Below are positions 13,501 to 27,860 of a stretch of 64,000 bases of DNA, piece after piece; within the stretch, counting starts at the first letter, position 1, and every line of letters begins with the position of its first letter. The position numbers and the translations under genes were made by a program. The notes beneath the pieces are model-generated. The model was not told the DNA's origin and ran no database searches. It saw only the letters and a program-made list of their open reading frames with translations. The stretch is from contig NW_027168352.1 in the NCBI RefSeq assembly GCF_040954835.1, positions 372,001 to 436,000 of the forward strand. Direction: 5' to 3'. Source of the stretch: Lepisosteus oculatus. Its lineage: Eukaryota; Chordata; Actinopteri; Semionotiformes; Lepisosteidae.

Positions 13501-15505
13501 GTTTATTTCTGGCTGAAAAACACGTTTTGAAAAGTGTGATGTTACTGCCCCATAACTTACATGGGGTTGACCAAACTTGCAGAAACATGTTTATTTCTGC
13601 TGAAAAACACGTTTTGACCCTTTCTGCACACTGGGGTTAAGGGCTGAGTGTGTGGGCACTTCTGAGCCTTGCTGTTACAAGTATATTCAGTTGTCTGAAA
13701 AAACGCGTTTATTTCGGGCTGAAAAACACGTTTTGAAAAGTATGATGTTACTGCCCCATAACTTACATGGGGTTGACCAAACTTACAGAAACATGTTTAT
13801 TTCTGCTGAAAAACACGTTTTGACCCTTTCTGCACACTGGGGTTAAGGGCTGAGTGTGTTGGCTCTTCTGAGCCTTGCTGTTACAAGTAGATTCAGCTGT
13901 CTGAAAAAACGTGTTTATTTCGGGTTGAAAAACACGTTTTGAAAAGTGTGATGTTACTGCCCCATAACTTACATGGGGTTGACCAAACTTGCAGAAACAT
14001 GTTTATTTCTGCTGAAAAACACGTTTTGACAATTTCTGCACACTGGGGTTAAGGGCTGAGTGTGTGGGCTCTTTTGAGCCTTGCTGTTACAAGGAGATTC
14101 AGTTGCCTGAAAAAACGCGTTTATTTCGGGCTGAAAAACACGTTTTGAAAAGTGTGATGTTACTGCCCCATAACTTACATGGGGTTGACCAAACTTGCAG
14201 AAACATGTTTATTTCTGCTGAAAAACACGTTTTGACACTTTCTGTACACTGGGGTTAAGGGTTGAGTGTGTGGGCACTTCTGAGCCTTGCTGTTACAAGT
14301 AGATTCAGTTGCCTGAAAAAACGCGTTTATTTCTGGCTGAAAAACACGTTTTGAAAAGTGTGATGTTACTGCCCCATAACTTACATGGGGTTGACCAAAC
14401 TTGCAGAAACATGTTTATTTCTGCTGAAAAACACGTTTTGACCCTTTCTGCACACTGGGGTTAAGGGCTGAGTGTGTTGGCACTTCTGAGCCTTGCTGTT
14501 ACAAGTATATTCAGCTGTCTGAAAAAACGTGTTTATTTCGGGCTGAAAAACACGTTTTGAAAAGTGTGATGTTACTGCCCCATAACTTACATGGGGTTGA
14601 CCAAACTTGCAGAAACATGTTTATTTCTGCTGAAAAACACGTTTTGACACTTTCTGTACACTGGGGTTAAGGGCTGAGTGTGTGGGCTCTTCTGAGCCTT
14701 GCTGTTACAAGGAGATTCAGTTGCCTGAAAAAACGCGTTTATTTCGGGCTGAAATACACGTTTTGAAAAGTGTGATGTCACTGCCCGATAACTTACATGG
14801 GGTTGACCAAACTTGCAGAAACATGTTTATTTCTGCTGAAAAACACGTTTTGACCCTTTCTGCACACTGGGGTTAAGGGTTGAGTGTGTGGGCACTTCTG
14901 AGCATTGCTGTTACAAGTAGATTCAGTTGTCTGAAAAAACGCGTTTATTTCGGGCTGAAAAACACGTTTTGAAAAGTGTGATGTTACTGCCCCATAACTT
15001 ACATGGGGTTGACCAAACTTGCAGAAACATGTTTATTTCTGCTGAAAAACACGTTTTGACCCTTTCTGCACACTGGGGTTAAGGGCTGAGTGTGTTGGCA
15101 CTTCTGAGCCTTGCTGTTACAAGTAGATTCAGCTGTCTGAAAAAACGTGTTTATTTCGGGCTGAAAAACACGTTTTGAAAAGTGTGATGTTACTGCCCCA
15201 TAACTTACATGGGGTTGACCAAACTTGCAGAAACATGTTTATTTCTGCTGAAAAACACTTTTTGACACTTTCTGTACACTGGGGTTAAGGGTTGAGTGTG
15301 TGGGCACTTCTGAGCCTTGCTGTTACAAGTAGATTCAGTTGTCTGAAAAAACGCGTTTATTTCGGGCTGTAAAACACGTTTTGAAAAGTGTGATGTTACT
15401 GCCCCATAACTTACATGGGGTTGACCAAACTTGCAGAAACATGTTTATTTCTGCTGAAAAACACGTTTTGACCCTTTCTGCACACTGGGGTTAAGGGTTG
15501 AGTGT
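10562..15505. repeat. Higher-order repeat, left domain, copy 3 (24 monomers)
   Basis: This 4,944-bp copy has the same marker order and spacing as copy 1. It includes the CGTGCTG change with AAAACTGTG near 13097, and the CACTTTTTG variant near 15256 that corresponds to 4750 and 10312. It shows that the 24-mer, rather than the 27-mer, is the standard unit of this domain. Confidence 0.85.
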
Positions 15506-18500
15506 GTGGGCACTTCTGAGCCTTGCTGTTACAAGTATATTCAGTTGTCTGAAAAAACGCGTTTATTTCGGGCTGAAAAACACGTTTTGAAAAGTGTGAT
15601 GTTACTGCCCCATAACTTACATGGGGTTGACCAAACTTACAGAAACATGTTTATTTCTGCTGAAAAACACGTTTTGACAATTTCTGCACACTGGGGTTAA
15701 GGGCTGAGTGTGTTGGCACTTCTGAGCCTTGCTGTTACAAGTATATTCAGCTGTCTGAAAAAACGTGTTTATTTCGGGCTGAAAAACACGTTTTGAAAAG
15801 TGTGATGTTACTGCCCCATAACTTACATGGGGTTGACCAAACTTGCAGAAACATGTTTATTTCTGCTGAAAAACACGTTTTGACACTTTCTGTACACTGG
15901 GGTTAAGGGCTGAGTGTGTGGGCTCTTCTGAGCCTTGCTGTTACAAGGAGATTCAGTTGCCTGAAAAAACGCGTTTATTTCGGGCTGAAAAACACGTTTT
16001 GAAAAGTGTGATGTTACTGCCCCATAACTTACATGGGGTTGACCAAACTTGCAGAAACATGTTTATTTCTGCTGAAAAACACGTTTTGACACTTTCTGTA
16101 CACTGGGGTTAAGGGTTGAGTGTGTGGGCACTTCTGAGCCTTGCTGTTACAAGTAGATTCAGTTGTCTGAAAAAACGCGTTTATTTCGGGCTGAAAAACA
16201 CGTTTTGAAAAGTGTGATGTTACTGCCCCATAACTTACATGGGGTTGACCAAACTTGCAGAAACATGTTTATTTCTGCTGAAAAACACGTTTTGACCCTT
16301 TCTGCACACTGGGGTTAAGGGTTGAGTGTGTGGGCACTTCTGAGCCTTGCTGTTACAAGTATATTCAGTTGTCTGAAAAAACGCGTTTATTTCGGGCTGA
16401 AAAACACGTTTTGAAAAGTGTGATGTTACTGCCCCATAACTTACATGGGGTTGACCAAACTTGCAGAAACATGTTTATTTCTGCTGAAAAACACGTTTTG
16501 ACCCTTTCTGCACACTGGGGTTAAGGGTTGAGTGTGTGGGCACTTCTGAGCCTTGCTGTTACAAGTAGATTCAGTTGTCTGAAAAAACGCGTTTATTTCG
16601 GGCTGTAAAACACGTTTTGAAAAGTGTGATGTTACTGCCCCATAACTTACATGGGGTTGACCAAACTTGCAGAAACATGTTTATTTCTGCTGAAAAACAC
16701 GTTTTGACCCTTTCTGCACACTGGGGTTAAGGGTTGAGTGTGTGGGCACTTCTGAGCCTTGCTGTTACAAGTATATTCAGTTGTCTGAAAAAACGCGTTT
16801 ATTTCGGGCTGAAAAACACGTTTTGAAAAGTGTGATATTACTGCCCCATAACTTACATGGGGTTGACCAAACTTGCAGAAACATGTTTATTTCTGCTGAA
16901 AAACACGTTTTGACAATTTCTGCACACTGGGGTTAAGGGCTGAGTGTGTGGGCTCTTTTGAGCCTTGCTGTTACAAGGAGATTCAGTTGCCTGAAAAAAC
17001 GCGTTTATTTCGGGCTGAAAAACACGTTTTGAAAAGTGTGATGTTACTGCCCCATAACTTACATGGGGTTGACCAAACTTGCAGAAACATGTTTATTTCT
17101 GCTGAAAAACACGTTTTGACACTTTCTGTACACTGGGGTTAAGGGTTGAGTGTGTGGGCACTTCTGAGCCTTGCTGTTACAAGTAGATTCAGTTGCCTGA
17201 AAAAACGCGTTTATTTCTGGCTGAAAAACACGTTTTGAAAAGTGTGATGTTACTGCCCCATAACTTACATGGGGTTGACCAAACTTGCAGAAACATGTTT
17301 ATTTCTGCTGAAAAACACGTTTTGACAATTTCTGCACACTCTGGTTAAGGGCTGAGTGTGTGGGCTCTTTTGAGCCTTGCTGTTACAAGGAGATTCAGTT
17401 GCCTGAAAAAACGCGTTTATTTCTGGCTGAAAAACACGTTTTGAAAAGTGTGATGTTACTGCCCCATAACTTACATGGGGTTGACCAAACTTGCAGAAAC
17501 ATGTTTATTTCTGCTGAAAAACACGTTTTGACCCTTTCTGCACACTGGGGTTAAGGGCTGAGTGTGTTGGCACTTCTGAGCCTTGCTGTTACAAGTATAT
17601 TCAGCTGTCTGAAAAAACGTGTTTATTTCGGGCTGAAAAACACGTTTTGAAAAGTGTGATGTTACTGCCCCATAACTTACATGGGGTTGACCAAACTTGC
17701 AGAAACATGTTTATTTCTGCTGAAAAACACGTTTTGACACTTTCTGTACACTGGGGTTAAGGGCTGAGTGTGTGGGCTCTTCTGAGCCTTGCTGTTACAA
17801 GGAGATTCAGTTGCCTGAAAAAACGCGTTTATTTCGGGCTGAAATACACGTTTTGAAAAGTGTGATGTCACTGCCCGATAACTTACATGGGGTTGACCAA
17901 ACTTGCAGAAACATGTTTATTTCTGCTGAAAAACACGTTTTGACCCTTTCTGCACACTGGGGTTAAGGGTTGAGTGTGTGGGCACTTCTGAGCATTGCTG
18001 TTACAAGTAGATTCAGTTGTCTGAAAAAACGCGTTTATTTCGTGCTGAAAAACACGTTTTGAAAACTGTGATGTTACTGCCCCATAACTTACATGGGGTT
18101 GACCAAACTTGCAGAAACATGTTTATTTCTGCTGAAAAACACGTTTTGACCCTTTCTGCACACTGGGGTTAAGGGCTGAGTGTGTTGGCACTTCTGAGCC
18201 TTGCTGTTACAAGTAGATTCAGCTGTCTGAAAAAACGTGTTTATTTCGGGCTGAAAAACACGTTTTGAAAAGTGTGATGTTACTGCCCCATAACTTACAT
18301 GGGGTTGACCAAACTTGCAGAAACATGTTTATTTCTGCTGAAAAACACGTTTTGACAATTTCTGCACACTCTGGTTAAGGGCTGAGTGTGTGGGCTCTTT
18401 TGAGCCTTGCTGTTACAAGTAGATTCAGTTGCCTGAAAAAACGCGTTTATTTCTGGCTGAAAAACACGTTTTGAAAAGTGTGATGTTACTGCCCCATAAC

Positions 18501-19412
18501 TTACATGGGGTTGACCAAACTTGCAGAAACATGTTTATTTCTGCTGAAAAACACGTTTTGACCCTTTCTGCACACTGGGGTTAAGGGCTGAGTGTGTGGG
18601 CACTTCTGAGCCTTGCTGTTACAAGTATATTCAGTTGTCTGAAAAAACGCGTTTATTTCGGGCTGAAAAACACGTTTTGAAAAGTATGATGTTACTGCCC
18701 CATAACTTACATGGGGTTGACCAAACTTACAGAAACATGTTTATTTCTGCTGAAAAACACGTTTTGACCCTTTCTGCACACTGGGGTTAAGGGCTGAGTG
18801 TGTTGGCTCTTCTGAGCCTTGCTGTTACAAGTAGATTCAGCTGTCTGAAAAAACGTGTTTATTTCGGGTTGAAAAACACGTTTTGAAAAGTGTGATGTTA
18901 CTGCCCCATAACTTACATGGGGTTGACCAAACTTGCAGAAACATGTTTATTTCTGCTGAAAAACACGTTTTGACAATTTCTGCACACTGGGGTTAAGGGC
19001 TGAGTGTGTGGGCTCTTTTGAGCCTTGCTGTTACAAGGAGATTCAGTTGCCTGAAAAAACGCGTTTATTTCGGGCTGAAAAACACGTTTTGAAAAGTGTG
19101 ATGTTACTGCCCCATAACTTACATGGGGTTGACCAAACTTGCAGAAACATGTTTATTTCTGCTGAAAAACACGTTTTGACACTTTCTGTACACTGGGGTT
19201 AAGGGTTGAGTGTGTGGGCACTTCTGAGCCTTGCTGTTACAAGTAGATTCAGTTGCCTGAAAAAACGCGTTTATTTCTGGCTGAAAAACACGTTTTGAAA
19301 AGTGTGATGTTACTGCCCCATAACTTACATGGGGTTGACCAAACTTGCAGAAACATGTTTATTTCTGCTGAAAAACACGTTTTGACCCTTTCTGCACACT
19401 GGGGTTAAGGGC
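15506..19412. repeat. Higher-order repeat, left domain, copy 4 (truncated at about 19 monomers)
   Basis: The copy follows the 24-mer order through the GGAGATT monomer at 19008 and the CTGGCTG monomer at 19214. At 19420 an AAGTATGATG-type monomer appears where the order predicts a GTATATT/CAGCTG monomer. The left-domain pattern therefore stops about five monomers short of a full unit. Confidence 0.8.
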
Positions 19413-22400
19413 TGAGTGTGTGGGCACTTCTGAGCCTTGCTGTTACAAGTATATTCAGTTGTCTGAAAAAACGCGTTTATTTCGGGCTGAAAAACACGTT
19501 TTGAAAAGTATGATGTTACTGCCCCATAACTTACATGGGGTTGACCAAACTTACAGAAACATGTTTATTTCTGCTGAAAAACACGTTTTGACCCTTTCTG
19601 CACACTGGGGTTAAGGGCTGAGTGTGTTGGCTCTTCTGAGCCTTGCTGTTACAAGTAGATTCAGCTGTCTGAAAAAACGTGTTTAATTCAGAATGAAAAA
19701 ACACGTTTTGAAAACTGTGATGTTACTGCCCCATAACTTACATGGGGTTGACCAAACTTGCAGAAACATGTTTATTTCTGCTGAAAAACACGTTTTGACC
19801 CTTTCTGCACACTGGGGTTAAGGGTTGAGTGTGTGGGCACTTCTGAGCCTTGCTGTTACAAGTAGATTCAGTTGTCTGAAAAAACGCGTTTATTTCGGGC
19901 TGAAAAACACGTTTTGAAAAGTGTGATGTTACTGCCCCATAACTTACATGGGGTTGACCAAACTTGCAGAAACATGTTTATTTCTGCTGAAAAACACGTT
20001 TTGACCCTTTCTGCACACTGGGGTTAAGGGCTGAGTGTGTGGGCACTTCTGAGCCTTGCTGTTACAAGTATATTCAGTTGTCTGAAAAAACGCGTTTATT
20101 TCGGGCTGAAAAACACGTTTTGAAAAGTATGATGTTACTGCCCCATAACTTACATGGGGTTGACCAAACTTACAGAAACATGTTTATTTCTGCTGAAAAA
20201 CACGTTTTGACCCTTTCTGCACACTGGGGTTAAGGGCTGAGTGTGTTGGCTCTTCTGAGCCTTGCTGTTACAAGTAGATTCAGCTGTCTGAAAAAACGTG
20301 TTTAATTCAGAATGAAAAAACACGTTTTGAAAACTGTGATGTTACTGCCCCATAACTTACATGGGGTTGACCAAACTTGCAGAAACATGTTTATTTCTGC
20401 TGAAAAACACGTTTTGACACTTTCTGTACACTGGGGTTAAGGGTTGAGTGTGTGGGCACTTCTGAGCCTTGCTGTTACAAGTAGATTCAGTTGCCTGAAA
20501 AAACGCGTTTATTTCTGGCTGAAAAACACGTTTTGAAAAGTGTGATGTTACTGCCCCATAACTTACATGGGGTTGACCAAACTTGCAGAAACATGTTTAT
20601 TTCTGCTGAAAAACACGTTTTGACCCTTTCTGCACACTGGGGTTAAGGGCTGAGTGTGTTGGCACTTCTGAGCCTTGCTGTTACAAGTAGATTCAGCTGT
20701 CTGAAAAAACGTGTTTATTTCGGGCTGAAAAACACGTTTTGAAAAGTGTGATGTTACTGCCCCATAACTTACATGGGGTTGACCAAACTTGCAGAAACAT
20801 GTTTATTTCTGCTGAAAAACACGTTTTGACACTTTCTGTACACTGGGGTTAAGGGCTGAGTGTGTGGGCTCTTCTGAGCCTTGCTGTTACAAGGAGATTC
20901 AGTTGCCTGAAAAAACGCGTTTATTTCGGGCTGAAATACACGTTTTGAAAAGTGTGATGTCACTGCCCGATAACTTACATGGGGTTGACCAAACTTGCAG
21001 AAACATGTTTATTTCTGCTGAAAAACACGTTTTGACCCTTTCTGCACACTGGGGTTAAGGGTTGAGTGTGTGGGCACTTCTGAGCATTGCTGTTACAAGT
21101 AGATTCAGTTGTCTGAAAAAACGCGTTTATTTCGGGCTGAAAAACACGTTTTGAAAACTGTGATGTTACTGCCCCATAACTTACATGGGGTTGACCAAAC
21201 TTGCAGAAACATGTTTATTTCTGCTGAAAAACACGTTTTGACCCTTTCTGCACACTGGGGTTAAGGGTTGAGTGTGTGGGCACTTCTGAGCCTTGCTGTT
21301 ACAAGTAGATTCAGTTGTCTGAAAAAACGCGTTTATTTCGGGCTGAAAAACACGTTTTGAAAAGTGTGATGTTACTGCCCCATAACTTACATGGGGTTGA
21401 CCAAACTTGCAGAAACATGTTTATTTCTGCTGAAAAACACGTTTTGACCCTTTCTACACACTGGGGTTAAGGGCTGAGTGTGTTGGCACTTCTGAGCCTT
21501 GCTGTTACAAGTAGATTCAGCTGTCTGAAAAAACGTGTTTATTTCGGGTTGAAAAACACGTTTTGAAAAGTGTGATGTTACTGCCCCATAACTTACATGG
21601 GGTTGACCAAACTTGCAGAAACATGTTTATTTCTGCTGAAAAACACGTTTTGACAATTTCTGCACACTGGGGTTAAGGGCTGAGTGTGTGGGCTCTTTTG
21701 AGCCTTGCTGTTACAAGGAGATTCAGTTGCCTGAAAAAACGCGTTTATTTCGGGCTGAAAAACACGTTTTGAAAAGTGTGATGTTACTGCCCCATAACTT
21801 ACATGGGGTTGACCAAACTTGCAGAAACATGTTTATTTCTGCTGAAAAACACGTTTTGACACTTTCTGTACACTGGGGTTAAGGGTTGAGTGTGTGGGCA
21901 CTTCTGAGCCTTGCTGTTACAAGTAGATTCAGTTGCCTGAAAAAACGCGTTTATTTCTGGCTGAAAAACACGTTTTGAAAAGTGTGATGTTACTGCCCCA
22001 TAACTTACATGGGGTTGACCAAACTTGCAGAAACATGTTTATTTCTGCTGAAAAACACGTTTTGACCCTTTCTGCACACTGGGGTTAAGGGCTGAGTGTG
22101 TGGGCACTTCTGAGCCTTGCTGTTACAAGTATATTCAGTTGTCTGAAAAAACGCGTTTATTTCGGGCTGAAAAACACGTTTTGAAAAGTATGATGTTACT
22201 GCCCCATAACTTACATGGGGTTGACCAAACTTACAGAAACATGTTTATTTCTGCTGAAAAACACGTTTTGACCCTTTCTGCACACTGGGGTTAAGGGCTG
22301 AGTGTGTTGGCTCTTCTGAGCCTTGCTGTTACAAGTAGATTCAGCTGTCTGAAAAAACGTGTTTATTTCGGGTTGAAAAACACGTTTTGAAAAGTGTGAT

Positions 22401-22491
22401 GTTACTGCCCCATAACTTACATGGGGTTGACCAAACTTGCAGAAACATGTTTATTTCTGCTGAAAAACACGTTTTGACACTTTCTGTACAC

Positions 22492-25171
22492 TGGGGTTAA
22501 GGGCTGAGTGTGTTGGCTCTTCTGAGCCTTGCTGTTACAAGTAGATTCAGCTGTCTGAAAAAACGTGTTTAATTCAGAATGAAAAAACACGTTTTGAAAA
22601 CTGTGATGTTACTGCCCCATAACTTACATGGGGTTGACCAAACTTGCAGAAACATGTTTATTTCTGCTGAAAAACACGTTTTGACCCTTTCTGGACACTG
22701 GGGTTAAGGGTTGAGTGTGTGGGCACTTCTGAGCCTTGCTGTTACAAGTAGATTCAGTTGTCTGAAAAAACGCGTTTATTTCGGGCTGAAAAACACGTTT
22801 TGAAAAGTGTGATGTTACTGCCCCATAACTTACATGGGGTTGACCAAACTTGCAGAAACATGTTTATTTCTGCTGAAAAACACGTTTTGACCCTTTCTGC
22901 ACACTGGGGTTAAGGGCTGAGTGTGTTGGCACTTCTGAGCCTTGCTGTTACAAGTAGATTCAGCTGTCTGAAAAAACGTGTTTATTTCGGGCTGAAAAAC
23001 ACGTTTTGAAAAGTGTGATGTTACTGCCCCATAACTTACATGGGGTTGACCAAACTTACAGAAACATGTTTATTTCTGCTGAAAAACACGTTTTGACCCT
23101 TTCTGCACACTGGGGTTAAGGGCTGAGTGTGTTGGCTCTTCTGAGCCTTGCTGTTACAAGTAGATTCAGCTGTCTGAAAAAACGTGTTTAATTCAGAATG
23201 AAAAAACACGTATTGAAAAGTGTGATGTTACTGCCCCATAACTTACATGGGGTTGACCAAACTTGCAGAAACATGTTTATTTCTGCTAAAAAACACGTTT
23301 TGACACTTTCTGTACACTGGGGTTAAGGGTTGAGTGTGTGGGCACTTCTGAGCCTTGCTGTTACAAGTAGATTCAGTTGCCTGAAAAAACGCGTTTATTT
23401 CTGGCTGAAAAACACGTTTTGAAAAGTGTGATGTTACTGCCCCATAACTTACATGGGGTTGACCAAACTTGCAGAAACATGTTTATTTCTGCTGAAAAAC
23501 ACGTTTTGACCCTTTCTGCACACTGGGGTTAAGGGCTGAGTGTGTTGGCACTTCTGAGCCTTGCTGTTACAAGTATATTCAGCTGTCTGAAAAAACGTGT
23601 TTATTTCGGGCTGAAAAACACGTTTTGAAAAGTGTGATGTTACTGCCCCATAACTTACATGGGGTTGACCAAACTTGCAGAAACATGTTTATTTCTGCTG
23701 AAAAACACGTTTTGACACTTTCTGTACACTGGGGTTAAGGGCTGAGTGTGTGGGCTCTTCTGAGCCTTGCTGTTACAAGGAGATTCAGTTGCCTGAAAAA
23801 ACGCGTTTATTTCGGGCTGAAATACACGTTTTGAAAAGTGTGATGTCACTGCCCGATAACTTACATGGGGTTGACCAAACTTGCAGAAACATGTTTATTT
23901 CTGCTGAAAAACACGTTTTGACCCTTTCTGCACACTGGGGTTAAGGGCTGAGTGTGTTGGCACTTCTGAGCCTTGCTGTTACAAGTATATTCAGCTGTCT
24001 GAAAAAACGTGTTTATTTCGGGCTGAAAAACACGTTTTGAAAAGTGTGATGTTACTGCCCCATAACTTACATGGGGTTGACCAAACTTGCAGAAACATGT
24101 TTATTTCTGCTGAAAAACACGTTTTGACCCTTTCTGCACACTGGGGTTAAGGGTTGAGTGTGTGGGCACTTCTGAGCCTTGCTGTTACAAGTAGATTCAG
24201 TTATTTGAAAAAACGCGTTTATTTCGGGCTGAAAAACACGTTTTGAAAAGTGTGATGTTACTGCCCCATAACTTACATGGGGTTGACCAAACTTGCAGAA
24301 ACATGTTTATTTCTGCTGAAAAACACGTTTTGACAATTTCTGCACACTGGGGTTAAGGGCTGAGTGTGTGGGCTCTTTTGAGCCTTGCTGTTACAAGGAG
24401 ATTCAGTTGCCTGAAAAAACGCGTTTATTTCGGGCTGAAAAACACGTTTTGAAAAGTGTGATGTTACTGCCCCATAACTTACATGGGGTTGACCAAACTT
24501 GCAGAAACATGTTTATTTCTGCTGAAAAACACGTTTTGACACTTTCTGTACACTGGGGTTAAGGGTTGAGTGTGTGGGCACTTCTGAGCCTTGCTGTTAC
24601 AAGTAGATTCAGTTGCCTGAAAAAACGCGTTTATTTCTGGCTGAAAAACACGTTTTGAAAAGTGTGATGTTACTGCCCCATAACTTACATGGGGTTGACC
24701 AAACTTGCAGAAACATGTTTATTTCTGCTGAAAAACACGTTTTGACCCTTTCTGCACACTGGGGTTAAGGGCTGAGTGTGTTGGCACTTCTGAGCCTTGC
24801 TGTTACAAGTATATTCAGCTGTCTGAAAAAACGTGTTTATTTCGGGCTGAAAAACACGTTTTGAAAAGTGTGATGTTACTGCCCCATAACTTACATGGGG
24901 TTGACCAAACTTGCAGAAACATGTTTATTTCTGCTGAAAAACACGTTTTGACACTTTCTGTACACTGGGGTTAAGGGCTGAGTGTGTGGGCTCTTCTGAG
25001 CCTTGCTGTTACAAGGAGATTCAGTTGCCTGAAAAAACGCGTTTATTTCGGGCTGAAATACACGTTTTGAAAAGTGTGATGTCACTGCCCGATAACTTAC
25101 ATGGGGTTGACCAAACTTGCAGAAACATGTTTATTTCTGCTGAAAAACACGTTTTGACCCTTTCTGCACAC
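22492..25171. repeat. 2,680-bp 13-mer, copy 1
   Basis: Thirteen monomers, two of them 207 bp, repeat directly at an offset of exactly 2,680 bp. The marks 22571/25251, 23190/25870, 23750/26430 and 24368/27048 all show this offset. The unit carries the AATTCAG, CACGTATTG, AAATACACG and TTATTTG marks in order. Confidence 0.85.
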
Positions 25172-27860
25172 TGGGGTTAAGGGCTGAGTGTGTTGGCTCT
25201 TCTGAGCCTTGCTGTTACAAGTAGATTCAGCTGTCTGAAAAAACGTGTTTAATTCAGAATGAAAAAACACGTTTTGAAAACTGTGATGTTACTGCCCCAT
25301 AACTTACATGGGGTTGACCAAACTTGCAGAAACATGTTTATTTCTGCTGAAAAACACGTTTTGACCCTTTCTGCACACTGGGGTTAAGGGTTGAGTGTGT
25401 GGGCACTTCTGAGCCTTGCTGTTACAAGTAGATTCAGTTGTCTGAAAAAACGCGTTTATTTCGGGCTGAAAAACACGTTTTGAAAAGTGTGATGTTACTG
25501 CCCCATAACTTACATGGGGTTGACCAAACTTGCAGAAACATGTTTATTTCTGCTGAAAAACACGTTTTGACCCTTTCTGCACACTGGGGTTAAGGGCTGA
25601 GTGTGTTGGCACTTCTGAGCCTTGCTGTTACAAGTAGATTCAGCTGTCTGAAAAAACGTGTTTATTTCGGGCTGAAAAACACGTTTTGAAAAGTGTGATG
25701 TTACTGCCCCATAACTTACATGGGGTTGACCAAACTTACAGAAACATGTTTATTTCTGCTGAAAAACACGTTTTGACCCTTTCTGCACACTGGGGTTAAG
25801 GGCTGAGTGTGTTGGCTCTTCTGAGCCTTGCTGTTACAAGTAGATTCAGCTGTCTGAAAAAACGTGTTTAATTCAGAATGAAAAAACACGTATTGAAAAG
25901 TGTGATGTTACTGCCCCATAACTTACATGGGGTTGACCAAACTTGCAGAAACATGTTTATTTCTGCTAAAAAACACGTTTTGACACTTTCTGTACACTGG
26001 GGTTAAGGGTTGAGTGTGTGGGCACTTCTGAGCCTTGCTGTTACAAGTAGATTCAGTTGCCTGAAAAAACGCGTTTATTTCTGGCTGAAAAACACGTTTT
26101 GAAAAGTGTGATGTTACTGCCCCATAACTTACATGGGGTTGACCAAACTTGCAGAAACATGTTTATTTCTGCTGAAAAACACGTTTTGACCCTTTCTGCA
26201 CACTGGGGTTAAGGGCTGAGTGTGTTGGCACTTCTGAGCCTTGCTGTTACAAGTATATTCAGCTGTCTGAAAAAACGTGTTTATTTCGGGCTGAAAAACA
26301 CGTTTTGAAAAGTGTGATGTTACTGCCCCATAACTTACATGGGGTTGACCAAACTTGCAGAAACATGTTTATTTCTGCTGAAAAACACGTTTTGACACTT
26401 TCTGTACACTGGGGTTAAGGGCTGAGTGTGTGGGCTCTTCTGAGCCTTGCTGTTACAAGGAGATTCAGTTGCCTGAAAAAACGCGTTTATTTCGGGCTGA
26501 AATACACGTTTTGAAAAGTGTGATGTCACTGCCCGATAACTTACATGGGGTTGACCAAACTTGCAGAAACATGTTTATTTCTGCTGAAAAACACGTTTTG
26601 ACCCTTTCTGCACACTGGGGTTAAGGGCTGAGTGTGTTGGCACTTCTGAGCCTTGCTGTTACAAGTATATTCAGCTGTCTGAAAAAACGTGTTTATTTCG
26701 GGCTGAAAAACACGTTTTGAAAAGTGTGATGTTACTGCCCCATAACTTACATGGGGTTGACCAAACTTGCAGAAACATGTTTATTTCTGCTGAAAAACAC
26801 GTTTTGACCCTTTCTGCACACTGGGGTTAAGGGTTGAGTGTGTGGGCACTTCTGAGCCTTGCTGTTACAAGTAGATTCAGTTATTTGAAAAAACGCGTTT
26901 ATTTCGGGCTGAAAAACACGTTTTGAAAAGTGTGATGTTACTGCCCCATAACTTACATGGGGTTGACCAAACTTGCAGAAACATGTTTATTTCTGCTGAA
27001 AAACACGTTTTGACAATTTCTGCACACTGGGGTTAAGGGCTGAGTGTGTGGGCTCTTTTGAGCCTTGCTGTTACAAGGAGATTCAGTTGCCTGAAAAAAC
27101 GCGTTTATTTCGGGCTGAAAAACACGTTTTGAAAAGTGTGATGTTACTGCCCCATAACTTACATGGGGTTGACCAAACTTGCAGAAACATGTTTATTTCT
27201 GCTGAAAAACACGTTTTGACACTTTCTGTACACTGGGGTTAAGGGTTGAGTGTGTGGGCACTTCTGAGCCTTGCTGTTACAAGTAGATTCAGTTGCCTGA
27301 AAAAACGCGTTTATTTCTGGCTGAAAAACACGTTTTGAAAAGTGTGATGTTACTGCCCCATAACTTACATGGGGTTGACCAAACTTGCAGAAACATGTTT
27401 ATTTCTGCTGAAAAACACGTTTTGACCCTTTCTGCACACTGGGGTTAAGGGCTGAGTGTGTTGGCACTTCTGAGCCTTGCTGTTACAAGTATATTCAGCT
27501 GTCTGAAAAAACGTGTTTATTTCGGGCTGAAAAACACGTTTTGAAAAGTGTGATGTTACTGCCCCATAACTTACATGGGGTTGACCAAACTTGCAGAAAC
27601 ATGTTTATTTCTGCTGAAAAACACGTTTTGACACTTTCTGTACACTGGGGTTAAGGGCTGAGTGTGTGGGCTCTTCTGAGCCTTGCTGTTACAAGGAGAT
27701 TCAGTTGCCTGAAAAAACGCGTTTATTTCGGGCTGAAATACACGTTTTGAAAAGTGTGATGTCACTGCCCGATAACTTACATGGGGTTGACCAAACTTGC
27801 AGAAACATGTTTATTTCTGCTGAAAAACACGTTTTGACCCTTTCTGCACACTGGGGTTAA
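25172..27860. repeat. 2,680-bp 13-mer, copy 2
   Basis: This is a tandem partner of the preceding unit at +2,680 bp. The match ends near 27866, where this copy continues with GGTTGAG and the AGCATTGC monomer while copy 1 continues with GGCTGAG and an AATTCAG monomer. Confidence 0.85.
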
